The position numbers were made by a program, and so were the translations under genes. From Pannonibacter sp. SL95 (lineage in GTDB: Bacteria > Pseudomonadota > Alphaproteobacteria > Rhizobiales > Stappiaceae), in assembly GCF_026672425.1 (NCBI RefSeq), contig NZ_JAPPRC010000003.1, forward strand, positions 536,001-600,000: a stretch of DNA of 64,000 nt, given 5' to 3'. The notes below the pieces were generated by a model that was given only the letters and a program-made list of their open reading frames with translations, was not told the DNA's origin and searched no databases. Position 1 is the stretch's first letter, and each line of letters begins with the position of its first letter. This document shows positions 15,643-25,458 of the stretch, one piece after another.

Positions 15643-17214
15643 ATGGATCGAGTGTCAAATGCCCTGCCAGGCAGAGGCAGGCGCTGCCTCACTGTTGTGC
15701 TGTTGGCCGGCGTCCTGTCGGGTTGCGCTGCCATGGGCGAGGCGCTGACGCCGCAGGATGGGGCGGACGTCGCCATGCCCGGTCAGTTTGCCTATGCTGC
15801 TGAAGCTGCCGGGTCATCGGGTTTGCGCAAGGCGCAGGGCGCACATGACACAGCCGAGCAGTTCTGGGCCGGTTTCCGGTCAGACGACCTCAGCAGTCTG
15901 ATCCGCCGCGCGGAGCTGGGTAGCCGGGACATCACCGTGGCGATTGCGCGCCTGCGACAGGCTGAGGCGGGGGCGGACGAAGCCTTCGGCGGGTTGCTGC
16001 CGAGCGGCGGTCTTGGCGGCACCCAGACCACATTCAAGGCATCGGCAAACACGGCGGGCTTGCCAGCCGGCGTCAACATGCCGGTGCGCCAGCAGCGCAA
16101 GGTCGGTCTCAACGCCAGCTGGGAGCTGGACTTCTGGGGCAAGGCCAGCTCGAACTTCGAGGCCGCCAGCAACCGCGCCGACGCGGCGGCCTTTGCCGTT
16201 GCCGCGACCCGGCTGGCGGTGACCTCTGAAACGGCCTTGTCCTATGTCCAGATCCTGTCTCTGCGCGACCGGCTGGCGCTGGGGCGCGAGAACCTGACCC
16301 TGGCGCGCAAGGTGCAGGACAACGTCAAGGCACGGGTCGAGGCGGGATCCGCCACGCAGATCATGCTGGCGCAGCAGGAAACGGTTGTCTTGCAGCAGGA
16401 GGCCACGGTGTTGCGCCTGCAGCGGACCCTGGCGCAGGAAGAGGTGACGCTTGGCCTGTTGATCGGGGCAACGCCCGGCGAGGTCAGGATCACGCGCGGC
16501 AGCCTCGGCAAGCTCGCGATCCCGAAGCTCGGGGTGGGAGCGCCGGCTGATCTTCTGCGGCGCCGGCCTGACGTGCGGCAGGCAGAAGAGCTGGTCGCGG
16601 CTTCGGCGAACAATGTCGCCAGCGCCCGGGCGGCGATGCTGCCGAGCCTGACGCTGTCGTTGCAGAAGGGCTTCGAAAGCCTGACCACGGGGGCCCTGTT
16701 CTCCGGCGCGGCCGGTGTCTTTTCGGTGGCCGGACAACTGACGCAGCCGATCTTCGACGCGCCGCGCCTTCTGGCACAGCTTGAGGGGACGCAGGCGCGG
16801 CGGCAGGAGCTGATCGCCACCTATCAGCAGGCGGTGATGACCTCGCTGTCCGATGTTGAGAAGGCGCTGATTGCCTATGGCGGACTGGCCCGGGAGGAGA
16901 AGGTCGCCGGACGGGCCACCGCAGCTGCGCGCCGCGCGTATGAACTGACGCTTGAACAGCTGGATGCAGGGCAAGTGGACATGACCACCGTGCTCAACAC
17001 CCAGCGCGACTATTTCACCGCTGTCGACAGCCTGCAGCAGGTGCGTCTGGCGCGGTTCCAGTCCGCGATCGCACTCTATCGTGCGCTCGGTGGCGGCTGG
17101 ACCGACGAGGACGTCGCCAGACTGATTGCCGAACGTGAGGCCATCGACGCGGCGGCCGCGCCCGCCAGCAAGACGGTGGCCATTGCCCCTGGATCTGCCG
17201 GGGCGGTGAATTGA
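15643..17214 (+). CDS. TolC/NodT-family outer-membrane efflux lipoprotein
   Basis: 523 residues from ATG 15643 (upstream frame to 15556 is discarded because the signal peptide begins here). A lipoprotein signal TVVLLAGVLSGC places the lipidated Cys at 28. The body has the two repeated helical outer-membrane-factor units, including WELDFWGK and the LLRRRPDVRQAE motif typical of NodT-like factors. It forms the outer-membrane duct for the HlyD/ABC exporter encoded directly downstream (18-base gap). First gene of the export operon. Confidence 0.92.
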   Translation: MDRVSNALPGRGRRCLTVVLLAGVLSGCAAMGEALTPQDGADVAMPGQFAYAAEAAGSSGLRKAQGAHDTAEQFWAGFRSDDLSSLIRRAELGSRDITVAIARLRQAEAGADEAFGGLLPSGGLGGTQTTFKASANTAGLPAGVNMPVRQQRKVGLNASWELDFWGKASSNFEAASNRADAAAFAVAATRLAVTSETALSYVQILSLRDRLALGRENLTLARKVQDNVKARVEAGSATQIMLAQQETVVLQQEATVLRLQRTLAQEEVTLGLLIGATPGEVRITRGSLGKLAIPKLGVGAPADLLRRRPDVRQAEELVAASANNVASARAAMLPSLTLSLQKGFESLTTGALFSGAAGVFSVAGQLTQPIFDAPRLLAQLEGTQARRQELIATYQQAVMTSLSDVEKALIAYGGLAREEKVAGRATAAARRAYELTLEQLDAGQVDMTTVLNTQRDYFTAVDSLQQVRLARFQSAIALYRALGGGWTDEDVARLIAEREAIDAAAAPASKTVAIAPGSAGAVN

Positions 17215-17232
17215 CCTTTCGAAAGACCGTAG

Positions 17233-18555
17233 ATGTCGACTGACGCCAACGCCTCCAGCTCCTCCGCACCCGCATCGCAGCCGCCGGTCGAAAACCAGGC
17301 GGCCCGCCTGTTCCGCAAGTCCGCGCTCGACCGGTTGTCCTCGCCCGAGCAGCTGGACCAGTTGATCCGGCTCACCCGGCCGCGCGACTGGGTGGCAACG
17401 CTCGTCGTTCTGCTCTTGATCGGGCTCGCGGTGGCGTGGTCCTTCCTCGGCCGGGTGCCGGAGCGGGTGAAGGGGTCAGGCATCCTGATCACGTCTGGCG
17501 GCCGTGTTGTCGATGCCGTGGCAACGGGTGAGGGAACGCTGGCGGAAATCCTGGTGCCGGTCGGCGGGCGTGTGACGCAGGGCGAGGTAGTTGCCCGTGT
17601 GATCCAGCCCGGCTTGCGCCAGCAGCTGGAGAACATCCGGGCGGTGGTTGCCGAGCGCAGCGGCCAGCTGGAAACCCTTCGGGGCCAGATCGACGAAGGC
17701 AGCCGGGCGACGAAAGACACGCTGGAAGCCCGCGCGAAGATGCTCGACCTGCGGGTCAAGGACGCGCAGGAGCGGGTGTCGGTCCTGGAAAAGCAGGCAG
17801 CGCAGGATGCCTCGCTGTTTGATCGCCGTCTCATCACCTGGCAGCAGCTCAACGAGACGCGTCAGGCCCTGGCGCAGGCGCGCCAGACCGAGCTCGAGGC
17901 ACGCAGCCAGATCTCGCAGCTGGAAAGCGAGGACATCACCCAGCGCAATGCCAATCTGCGCGATATCCGCAGCGCCGAGGAGCGGCTGGCTGACGCGCGC
18001 CGCCAGATGGCTGAAGTCGAGATCCAGCTGCGCCAGCAGGAGACCATCGTGAGCCCTGCCTCCGGCCGGGTGACGGAATGGAAGGCCATTCCAGGCACGC
18101 GCATCGCGCCGGGACAGCCGCTGATCAGCATCGAGAGCGGGGCGACCGGGCTGGAGCTTCTGCTGTATCTGCCACCCAACGACGGCAAGCGGGTCAAGCC
18201 CGGCATGAGTGTGCAGATTGCCCCCTCCACCGTGCGCCGCGAGGAATACGGGATGATGGAAGGTCAGGTCAGCGACGTGTCGGACTTCCCGTCAACGGCG
18301 CAGGCGATGCAGGCGGTGCTGCGCAATGATCAGCTGGTCCAGAGCTTCTCGGAAAAGGGGGCGCCTTATGCCGCGCGCATTGCCCTGACGCGGGATCCGG
18401 CAACGCCGAGCGGCTTTGCCTGGTCGGGCGGGTCCGGGCCGTCGCAGCAGTTCACCAGCGGGTCGCTGGCCGCTGCCGAGGTGACCGTGGCCTGGCGCCG
18501 GCCGATCAGCTACGTCATTCCCTGGCTGCGCAAGCTGACGGGTCTGGCCGGGTGA
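17233..18555 (+). CDS. NHLM-type HlyD secretion adaptor
   Basis: 440-residue inner-membrane periplasmic adaptor of the NHLM bacteriocin-export type (family known as TIGR03794). One membrane helix lies at about 55-75 (WVATLVVLLLIGLAVAWSFLG), then a biotinyl-lipoyl half (GEGTLAEILVPVGGRV), a long coiled-coil hairpin (about 120-265, rich in Gln/Arg/Glu), the second lipoyl half (IVSPASGRVTEW) and a beta-barrel region with YVIPWLRKL at the C-terminus. It bridges the ABC subunits at 18563/20762 to the outer-membrane factor at 15643. Seven bases separate it from the next gene. Confidence 0.93.
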   Translation: MSTDANASSSSAPASQPPVENQAARLFRKSALDRLSSPEQLDQLIRLTRPRDWVATLVVLLLIGLAVAWSFLGRVPERVKGSGILITSGGRVVDAVATGEGTLAEILVPVGGRVTQGEVVARVIQPGLRQQLENIRAVVAERSGQLETLRGQIDEGSRATKDTLEARAKMLDLRVKDAQERVSVLEKQAAQDASLFDRRLITWQQLNETRQALAQARQTELEARSQISQLESEDITQRNANLRDIRSAEERLADARRQMAEVEIQLRQQETIVSPASGRVTEWKAIPGTRIAPGQPLISIESGATGLELLLYLPPNDGKRVKPGMSVQIAPSTVRREEYGMMEGQVSDVSDFPSTAQAMQAVLRNDQLVQSFSEKGAPYAARIALTRDPATPSGFAWSGGSGPSQQFTSGSLAAAEVTVAWRRPISYVIPWLRKLTGLAG

Positions 18556-18562
18556 GCGCGTC

Positions 18563-20749
18563 ATGAGCGAGCAGAAAACCCCGATCAAGCCGCAGCATCG
18601 CCGGCGCAAGCAGACCCCGTCCATCCTGCAGATGGAAGCGGTGGAATGCGGCGCGGCGAGCCTTGCGATGATCCTGGCGCATTATGGCGCGTGGATCCCG
18701 CTGGAGGAACTGCGCATTGCCTGCGGCGTCTCGCGCGACGGCTCCAAGGCCAGCAACGTGCTGAAGGCCGCCCGCCGTTACGGGATGACCGCCAAGGGCT
18801 ATCGCAAGGAACCGGAAGGGCTGGTTGACCTGCCCTGGCCGGCGATCCTGCACTGGAACTTCAACCACTATGTGGTGTTCGAGGGCATGAACGCGACACA
18901 TGCCTTCATCAATGACCCGGCGACCGGCCCGCGCATGATCACGCGCGAGGAGCTGTCGGAAGCCTTCACCGGTGTGGTGCTGACCTTCGAGCGGACGCCG
19001 GAATTCCGCCGCACGGCCAAGCCTGCCGGTCTTCTTGCTGCCTTCCGCAGCCGGGTGGCCAATTCCAAGAAGGGGCTGGGGCTGATTGCCCTGCTCAGCC
19101 TTGCCATGGTGATCCCGGGCGTTGTCCTGCCGGTCTATGCCAAGCTGTTCGTCGACGGCGTCTTGATGATGCAGCAGGAGCACTGGGTAAAACCGCTGTT
19201 CATCGCGCTGGCTGCAACGGCGGTGATCCGGGCTGCGCTGACTCATCTGCGGGCCTCGCTGATCCTGAGGCTGCAGACCAAGCTGACCATCACCGGGGCG
19301 AGCGCCTTCATCTGGCGGGTGCTGCACCTGCCGATGGCATTTTTCTCGCAGCGAAGTCCCGGCGAAATTGCCGAGCGCATCGAGGCGAGCGGCCGGGTGG
19401 CCGAGGTGATCTCGTCGGACATGGCCAATGCCATCCTGAACTGGGGCACGCTGGTGTTCTTTGCCCTGGTGCTGATCGGCTACGATCCGGCGCTCGGCCT
19501 CATGACCGTTGCCCTCGGACTGCCGAACCTGTTCGTGCTGCGCCTTGTGCAGAAGCGGCTGCGGCAGGATTCGATCCGGCTGTCGGTGGAGCAGGGCAAG
19601 CTCGGCGGGGCGACTGTCGGGATCATCTACAACATCGAGACCATCAAGGCGTCGGGGCTGGAAACCAGCTCGTTCGGGCGCTGGGCCGGCATCCATGCGC
19701 GCATGCTCAACACATCGCAGGCGCTGGGGGCCAAGTCGATGATCACCTCGCTTGCGCCCACGCTGCTGAGTGGCCTGATCGACGCGGCCATCCTTGGCGT
19801 CGGCGCGATGCGGGTGATGCAGGGCGGCCTGACGATCGGCGATCTGGTGGCGTTCCAGCTGCTGGCGGCGAGCTTTACCGCGCCGCTGGTCAGCCTGGTC
19901 GAGCTGTCGCCGAAACTCGCCAGCATCCGCGCCGATCTCAACCGGGTGGATGATGCCATGCGCAACCCGCCGGATCCGCTGACCGAACCGCCGGCGGACG
20001 GAGGGGCCGGCGGGCCGGTTCTGCTCGGCGGGCAGCTGGAGGTCAACGCGATCCGCTATGGCTACAATCCGCTGGACGAACCGCTGTTTGACGGGATTTC
20101 CCTGTTTGCTGCACCGGGCGAGAGGATCGCGCTGGTGGGGCGTTCGGGCTGCGGCAAGTCTTCGCTCGGCCGCATCATCTGCGGCCTTGTCGCGCCGTGG
20201 TCCGGCGATGTGCGCATCGACGGCATTCCCCTCAACGATCTGGACCAGTACCGGCGTGCGGCGAACATTGCCTATGTTGACCAGGAGATTTTCCTGTTCG
20301 AGGGAACGGTGCGGGAGAACCTCACGCTCTGGAATCCGGATGTGCCGGACAATGTCATCACGCGGGCGCTGGAAGATGCGGCGATCCTTGATGACATCGT
20401 GGCACGGCCCGGGGAGCTGGATGCGCATGTCGAGGAAGGCGGGCGCAATTTCTCTGGCGGTCAGCGGCAGCGGCTGGAAATTGCGAGAGCACTGGTTGGC
20501 GACCCGGCGGTGCTGATCCTCGACGAGGCGACGGCGGCGCTGGATCCGCAGACGGAAAAGCTGATCGACGACAATCTGCGCCGGCGTGGCTGCACCACCA
20601 TCATCATCGCGCACAGGCTCAGCACCGTGCGCGACTGCAGCGAGATCATCGTCATGGACACGGGGCGCATCGTCGAGCGCGGGACCCATGACAGCCTGAT
20701 GGCGGCAGACGGCGACTATGCCGAGCTGATCCGCTCGGGCGGACATTGA
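18563..20749 (+). CDS. NHLP-family C39 peptidase/ABC exporter
   Basis: 728 residues. The N-terminal C39 peptidase has Q23, catalytic C29 (AVECGAASLAMIL), H102 (NHYVVFEG) and D118 (NDPATG), so it should cut leaders after Gly-Gly. A six-helix exporter domain covers about 165-460, and the ATPase has Walker A GRSGCGKSS, the signature FSGGQRQR and Walker B VLILDEATAALD. It belongs to the peptidase-permease-ATPase proteins of NHLM systems (family known as TIGR03796). The matching substrates are the seven GG-leader precursors at 1-2758. The long reverse-strand frame across this gene is a shadow. Confidence 0.95.
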   Translation: MSEQKTPIKPQHRRRKQTPSILQMEAVECGAASLAMILAHYGAWIPLEELRIACGVSRDGSKASNVLKAARRYGMTAKGYRKEPEGLVDLPWPAILHWNFNHYVVFEGMNATHAFINDPATGPRMITREELSEAFTGVVLTFERTPEFRRTAKPAGLLAAFRSRVANSKKGLGLIALLSLAMVIPGVVLPVYAKLFVDGVLMMQQEHWVKPLFIALAATAVIRAALTHLRASLILRLQTKLTITGASAFIWRVLHLPMAFFSQRSPGEIAERIEASGRVAEVISSDMANAILNWGTLVFFALVLIGYDPALGLMTVALGLPNLFVLRLVQKRLRQDSIRLSVEQGKLGGATVGIIYNIETIKASGLETSSFGRWAGIHARMLNTSQALGAKSMITSLAPTLLSGLIDAAILGVGAMRVMQGGLTIGDLVAFQLLAASFTAPLVSLVELSPKLASIRADLNRVDDAMRNPPDPLTEPPADGGAGGPVLLGGQLEVNAIRYGYNPLDEPLFDGISLFAAPGERIALVGRSGCGKSSLGRIICGLVAPWSGDVRIDGIPLNDLDQYRRAANIAYVDQEIFLFEGTVRENLTLWNPDVPDNVITRALEDAAILDDIVARPGELDAHVEEGGRNFSGGQRQRLEIARALVGDPAVLILDEATAALDPQTEKLIDDNLRRRGCTTIIIAHRLSTVRDCSEIIVMDTGRIVERGTHDSLMAADGDYAELIRSGGH

Positions 20750-20761
20750 GGAGGCGGGACG

Positions 20762-23056
20762 ATGCATGAGACCCGGCCATCCCCGGATGAGAACGGCGCT
20801 GACGCCGGCGTTGCGCCTCTTGCACCCTCGGGCGGCGAGGACTGGCGCGAGCGCCGCCGCCGGCGTGGTGAGGCGATCACGACCGACGCGCTGGCTGAAC
20901 TGGCCGAGCGCGGAGGAGCGGCCGCAAGGGGCAGCGCGCTCGCCCTGACCGGCGGCACCGATCCGCTGAAATCCGCGCTTGTCAGCGTGCTCTCGGCCAT
21001 GGCCGTGACGCCGCGGCTTGAGGCCTTCGAGATGGCTGCGGAGACCCGTGACGCGGGCGCACGGCTGCAGGCTGTGCTGGCGCGGCACCAGATGATCTCG
21101 CGCAGTGTCCTGCTGCGGCCGGGCTGGACGCGCCAGCCGGGACCGCCGATGCTCGGCTATCTCGGGCCGGAACGGCGGCCTGTGGCGCTGATCTGCATCA
21201 AGGGGCAGTGGGTGATGCGTGACCGGGGCGTTGCCCGCCCCGTTGCGCGCGACGCCATGGAAGGCAGCGGCGAGGGCGGACTTGCGGCCGATGCGCTGCA
21301 GCTCTATCCGGCGCTGCCCTCCCATCCGCTGCGGTTCCGGGACCTGTTCTTCTTCGGATTTGCGACGCTCGGGGCCGACCGGGTGCGTCTGGTGGCCTTG
21401 ATGCTGGCAGCGGCCTTGCTGGCCATGCTCGTGCCCTATGGCTCCCGCTTCCTGATCAGCAACGCCATTCCCTATGGCGACATCGGGCTGACCGGTGTCA
21501 TCGTCGGCGGGCTGGTGGCGGCGGCACTGGCGCGAACGGTGTTCGAGGCCGGCAAGGCGCTGACCATGTTGCGGTCGGAACTTGGCTTCGAGGGCCGGCT
21601 GCAGCCGGCGCTGCTGCTGCGGCTCCTGCGCATGCCGCCGGCGTTTTTCCGCGCTTTCTCCGTGGGTGACATTACGGACCGTGTGCTGGGTATCCAGAGC
21701 GCGCGCCAGGTGATCACCCAGAGCTTTTCGAGCGCCGCGGCGAGCAGCGTCTTCAGCCTGATCAGTCTCATCCCGATCATGACGGTCGACTGGCGGCTGG
21801 CGCTGCTGGCGCTGGGACTGGCGCTGGTGCTTGGGGCTGCGAATGGTTTCGTCAGCTACCGGGGCCTGTTGCACGAGCGCCGGCGCCTGACCGAGAAAGG
21901 GCGGCTCGACAGCTTCGTCGTGCAGATGCTGATGGGGCTCGGCAAGCTGCGCGCCTCGGCCAGCGAACGCATGGGCTTTGCCCGCTGGGCCAGCCTGTTT
22001 TCGCGCAACATCGGCCATACGGTCGCCGCCGGACGCTGGGCGAACTGGCAGGCGACGCTGGATGCCTTGCTGCCGCAACTGGCGACGCTGACCCTTTATG
22101 CCACCATCGTCTATCTGATGAAGGCGGATGCGCTGAAAGGGGGCACCGCGCCGGCGTTCTCGCTTGCAGACTTCGTCACCGTGACAACGGCCTTCGCGCA
22201 GGTTCTGGGTGCCATCTCGGCGCTGGCGGGAGCGCTGACGCAATCGCTGACGGCCATTCCGCTGATCGAGCGTGCCGAGCCGATCATCTCCGCCGTGCCG
22301 GACACCCCGCCGGTCGACAGCCGTCCGGTGACGCTCGCCGGAGCCATCGATATCCGCAACGTGTCGTTCCGCTACAGCGAGATGGCACCACGCGCGCTCA
22401 GCGAACTGACGGTGAAGATCAACCGGGGCGAATTCGTTGCCATCGTCGGGGCTTCTGGCTCTGGCAAGTCGACGCTGCTGCGCCTGCTCCTGGGCTTTGA
22501 CCGGCCGGAGCTGGGCGACATCTTCTATGACGGGCATTCGCTTAACCGGCTCGACCTGTCGGACCTGCGCCGCCAGATCGGCGTGGTGCTGCAGCATGGC
22601 CGGATCATGGCCGGCAGCATTCACGCCAACATCGCCGGCGAAAGCGGCCTCGGCCTTGATGAGGCGCTGGAGGCGGCGCGGCTGGTGGGGCTGGACCGGG
22701 ATATCGAGCAGATGCCGATGGGCATGCATACGGTGTTGCTCGACGGCGGTGGCACCCTGTCCGGCGGACAGCGGCAACGCATCCTGATCGCGCGGGCGCT
22801 GGTCAGCAAGCCGGCGATCCTGCTGCTCGACGAGGCCACCAGCGCGCTCGACAACCGTACGCAGGCCATCGTCACCGAGACGCTGGCGAACCTGCCCGTC
22901 ACGCGCGTCGTCATCGCGCACCGGCTCAGCACCATCGAGAAGGTGGACCGGATTGTCATGCTGGACCGTGGCCGGGTGGTCGAGACCGGATCATTCACGG
23001 AGCTGATGCAGGCGAACGGGGCGTTTGCCGCCCATGCCCGCCGGCAGCTCGTCTGA
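20762..23056 (+). CDS. NHLM-type ABC transporter, second permease/ATPase subunit
   Basis: 764 residues (family known as TIGR03797). An N-terminal region of about 190 residues lacks C39 catalytic motifs (LIQ/LICIKGQWVMRD segment) and is followed by the exporter membrane domain (about 200-500) and an ATPase with GASGSGKSTLLRLL, LSGGQRQRI and ILLLDEATSALD. It probably forms a heterodimer with the C39-bearing subunit at 18563. The N-terminal domain may hold or present the leader. Twelve bases separate it from the upstream gene. Confidence 0.93.
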   Translation: MHETRPSPDENGADAGVAPLAPSGGEDWRERRRRRGEAITTDALAELAERGGAAARGSALALTGGTDPLKSALVSVLSAMAVTPRLEAFEMAAETRDAGARLQAVLARHQMISRSVLLRPGWTRQPGPPMLGYLGPERRPVALICIKGQWVMRDRGVARPVARDAMEGSGEGGLAADALQLYPALPSHPLRFRDLFFFGFATLGADRVRLVALMLAAALLAMLVPYGSRFLISNAIPYGDIGLTGVIVGGLVAAALARTVFEAGKALTMLRSELGFEGRLQPALLLRLLRMPPAFFRAFSVGDITDRVLGIQSARQVITQSFSSAAASSVFSLISLIPIMTVDWRLALLALGLALVLGAANGFVSYRGLLHERRRLTEKGRLDSFVVQMLMGLGKLRASASERMGFARWASLFSRNIGHTVAAGRWANWQATLDALLPQLATLTLYATIVYLMKADALKGGTAPAFSLADFVTVTTAFAQVLGAISALAGALTQSLTAIPLIERAEPIISAVPDTPPVDSRPVTLAGAIDIRNVSFRYSEMAPRALSELTVKINRGEFVAIVGASGSGKSTLLRLLLGFDRPELGDIFYDGHSLNRLDLSDLRRQIGVVLQHGRIMAGSIHANIAGESGLGLDEALEAARLVGLDRDIEQMPMGMHTVLLDGGGTLSGGQRQRILIARALVSKPAILLLDEATSALDNRTQAIVTETLANLPVTRVVIAHRLSTIEKVDRIVMLDRGRVVETGSFTELMQANGAFAAHARRQLV

Positions 23057-23078
23057 GATTTTTTGAGGGAGTTATTTC

Positions 23079-23603
23079 ATGCGCAAGGTGCTTTACATCC
23101 TTGGTCAGCTCGACGATGCGGACATCGCCTGGATGGGGCAGGCCGGCCGGCGGGTGAGCCTCAAGCCGGGCCAGGTGCTGATCGAGGAAGGGCGCGCGAC
23201 GGCGCATCTGTTCATCGTGCTGGACGGGCAGGTGGATGTGCGCGTCAGCGGCGTCGGCGTGGTGGCGAGCCTGTCGAGCGGCGAGATCCTGGGTGAAATG
23301 TCCTTCGTCGACAAAGCGCCGCCCTCGGCAACGGTCGAGGCGGCGCGCGAAACCCGCGTGCTGGCGCTGGAGAAGGCGCTGATCGAGAAGCGCCTCGCCG
23401 AGACACCGGCCTTTGCGGCGCGGTTCTACAAGGCTCTGGCTATATTCCTCGCCGACCGCTTGCGCACGACGACGCTGCGCGGCAAGGGCGGCAGCGCGCC
23501 GGCCGAGGACGAACTGGACGACATGGTGCTGGACGGAGTGTCCATGGCGGGCCTGCGATTCCAGCAGCTCCTGGAAATGCTGGACCGGCCGGAGGCTGTG
23601 TAG
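23079..23603 (+). CDS. Cyclic-nucleotide-binding-fold protein of the export operon
   Basis: 174 residues. A CRP-like beta-roll covers about 15-125 (LKPGQVLIEEGRATAHLFIVLDGQVDV) and the C-terminus is helical with no helix-turn-helix, so it is not a transcription factor. In the phosphate-binding cassette (GEMSFVDKAPPSATVEA), E73 and S83 are kept but the Arg that contacts the phosphate in CRP is Pro82, so nucleotide binding is doubtful. The gene follows the second ABC subunit by 22 bases. It could gate the exporter, possibly in response to the cyclase at 4606. The fold is confident; the role is inference. Confidence 0.85.
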   Translation: MRKVLYILGQLDDADIAWMGQAGRRVSLKPGQVLIEEGRATAHLFIVLDGQVDVRVSGVGVVASLSSGEILGEMSFVDKAPPSATVEAARETRVLALEKALIEKRLAETPAFAARFYKALAIFLADRLRTTTLRGKGGSAPAEDELDDMVLDGVSMAGLRFQQLLEMLDRPEAV

Positions 23604-23722
23604 GCCGGGCTGCGGCGCAAAGGCCACAGCCTTGCCGAAACATCGCAAAAACGACATCCGGCGCGGGACAGGGGCAGGTGGCAAGCCTAGAATGATCACC
23701 TTGCCGCAAGCGCGTGGGTCCC

Positions 23723-25453
23723 ATGCTTTCCAGATTTTTTGCCTATTACGCTCCCTATCGGGGGCTGTTTCTTCTCGACTTTGGCTGTGCCGTTGTTGCG
23801 GGGCTGCTGGAGCTGGCCTTCCCGATTGCGGTGACGATGTTTGTCGACCAGCTGCTGCCGCAGCAGAGCGTCTCGCTGATCCTGCTGGCCGGGGCGGGGC
23901 TGTTTGTCATGTATCTCGTGACCGGCGGTCTCAATGCGGTGGTGGTCTATTGGGGGCACATGCTCGGGATCAACATCGAGACCGACATGCGGCGGGTGGC
24001 CTTCGAGCACCTGCAGAAACTGTCGTTCCGCTTCTATGACAACCACAAGACCGGCCATTTGATCGCGCGGATCACCAAGGATCTGGAAGAGATCGGCGAG
24101 GTGGCGCATCACGGGCCGGAAGACCTGTTCATCGCGGTGATGACCTTCCTCGGTGCCTTCGTGCTGATGCTCTGGGTGAATGTGCATCTGGCGCTGATGA
24201 CCGGGCTCATCGTGCCGCTGGTGATGTGGGTGACGAGCCGCTACGGCGGGCAGATGACGCAGAACTGGCGCCGCATCTATGGCCGCATCGGCGACTTCAA
24301 CGTGCGCATCGAGGAGAATGTCGGCGGCATGCGCGCGGTGCAGGCCTTTGCCAACGAGGCGCATGAAAAGCGCCTGTTCGAGGCGGACAACCAGAAGTAC
24401 CGCAGCACCAAGCTCGATGCCTACAAGATCATGGCCGCCTCGACGACGCTCAGCTACATGAGCATGCGCATCGTGCAGCTTCTTGTCATGCTGGCGGGCA
24501 GCTATCTGGTGCTGCGCGGCGAGCTGACCTATGGCGGCTTCGTCGGCTTCCTGCTGCTGGTCAATGTGTTCTTCCGGCCGATCGAGAAGATCAATTCGGT
24601 GATTGAGACCTATCCGAAGGGCATCGCCGGGTTCCGCCGCTATCTCGACCTGATCGGCACCGCTCCGGACATCACCGATGCCCCGACGGCCCGTGTCGCC
24701 CCGCCGCTGAAGGGCGACATCCGTTTCGAGGATGTCTCGTTCGGCTATTCCGGCGCCAATTCCGGCGAAAGGGCGGTGCTCAGCCATGTGAACCTGGAGA
24801 TCCGTGCCGGACAGACCATCGCCTTTGTCGGGCCGTCGGGGGCCGGCAAGACAACGCTGTTGTCCTTGCTGCCGCGCTTCTATGAGCCGACACAGGGGGC
24901 CATCCTTGTCGATGGCACGGACATCCGCGACTACACCATGACGTCCCTGCGCAGCCAGATTGGCATCGTGCAGCAGGACGTGTTCCTGTTCGGCGGCTCG
25001 ATCCGCGAGAACATCGCCTATGGGCGGCTCGGGGCGAGCGAGCACGAGATCTGGGATGCGGCCCGGCGGGCGCATCTGGCGGACCTCATCACCTCGATGC
25101 CGGACGGGCTCGACACGATCATCGGCGAGCGCGGGGTGAAGCTCTCCGGCGGCCAGAAGCAGCGCCTGTCGATCGCACGGATCTTCCTCAAGAACCCGCC
25201 GATCCTGATCCTGGACGAGGCGACCTCGGCGCTGGACAGCCAGACGGAACGGGAGATCCAGCGTTCCCTCGCCAGCCTGTCGCATGGGCGCACGACGCTG
25301 GTGATCGCCCACCGGCTCGCCACCATCCGCAACGCCGACCGCATCGTCGTGGTGGCCGAGGGCGGCATCGCCGAGAGCGGCACCCATGCCGAGCTGGTGG
25401 CACGCGGCGGCCTCTATGCCGACCTGCACGCGGCCCAGACGCTGGACGCGTGA
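23723..25453 (+). CDS. MsbA-like ABC exporter (homodimeric type)
   Basis: 576 residues from ATG 23723 (GTG 23714 is possible). Six membrane helices (about 10-290) are followed by an ATPase with GPSGAGKTTLLSLL, LSGGQKQRL and ILILDEATSALD. There is no peptidase domain. It lies 119 bases after the export operon and may be independent or may give the producer immunity by exporting mature peptide. Its general resemblance is to lipid or multidrug exporters, and the substrate cannot be read from sequence. Its stop is five bases from the convergent XRE gene. Confidence 0.88.
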   Translation: MLSRFFAYYAPYRGLFLLDFGCAVVAGLLELAFPIAVTMFVDQLLPQQSVSLILLAGAGLFVMYLVTGGLNAVVVYWGHMLGINIETDMRRVAFEHLQKLSFRFYDNHKTGHLIARITKDLEEIGEVAHHGPEDLFIAVMTFLGAFVLMLWVNVHLALMTGLIVPLVMWVTSRYGGQMTQNWRRIYGRIGDFNVRIEENVGGMRAVQAFANEAHEKRLFEADNQKYRSTKLDAYKIMAASTTLSYMSMRIVQLLVMLAGSYLVLRGELTYGGFVGFLLLVNVFFRPIEKINSVIETYPKGIAGFRRYLDLIGTAPDITDAPTARVAPPLKGDIRFEDVSFGYSGANSGERAVLSHVNLEIRAGQTIAFVGPSGAGKTTLLSLLPRFYEPTQGAILVDGTDIRDYTMTSLRSQIGIVQQDVFLFGGSIRENIAYGRLGASEHEIWDAARRAHLADLITSMPDGLDTIIGERGVKLSGGQKQRLSIARIFLKNPPILILDEATSALDSQTEREIQRSLASLSHGRTTLVIAHRLATIRNADRIVVVAEGGIAESGTHAELVARGGLYADLHAAQTLDA

Positions 25454-25458
25454 AGCTG

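Noticed and set aside
18515..22921. Very long reverse-strand open frame (1468 codons) across the exporter genes
   Set aside because: It is antisense to two well-conserved ABC genes, its translation is Arg/Gln/His-rich low-complexity sequence without domains, and long antisense frames are expected at this GC content.
1..25453. RiPP maturation enzyme (lanthionine synthetase, YcaO, radical SAM, glycosyltransferase) inside the locus
   Set aside because: All genes from 1 to 25453 were read; none carries such domains. The gene may lie left of the window.
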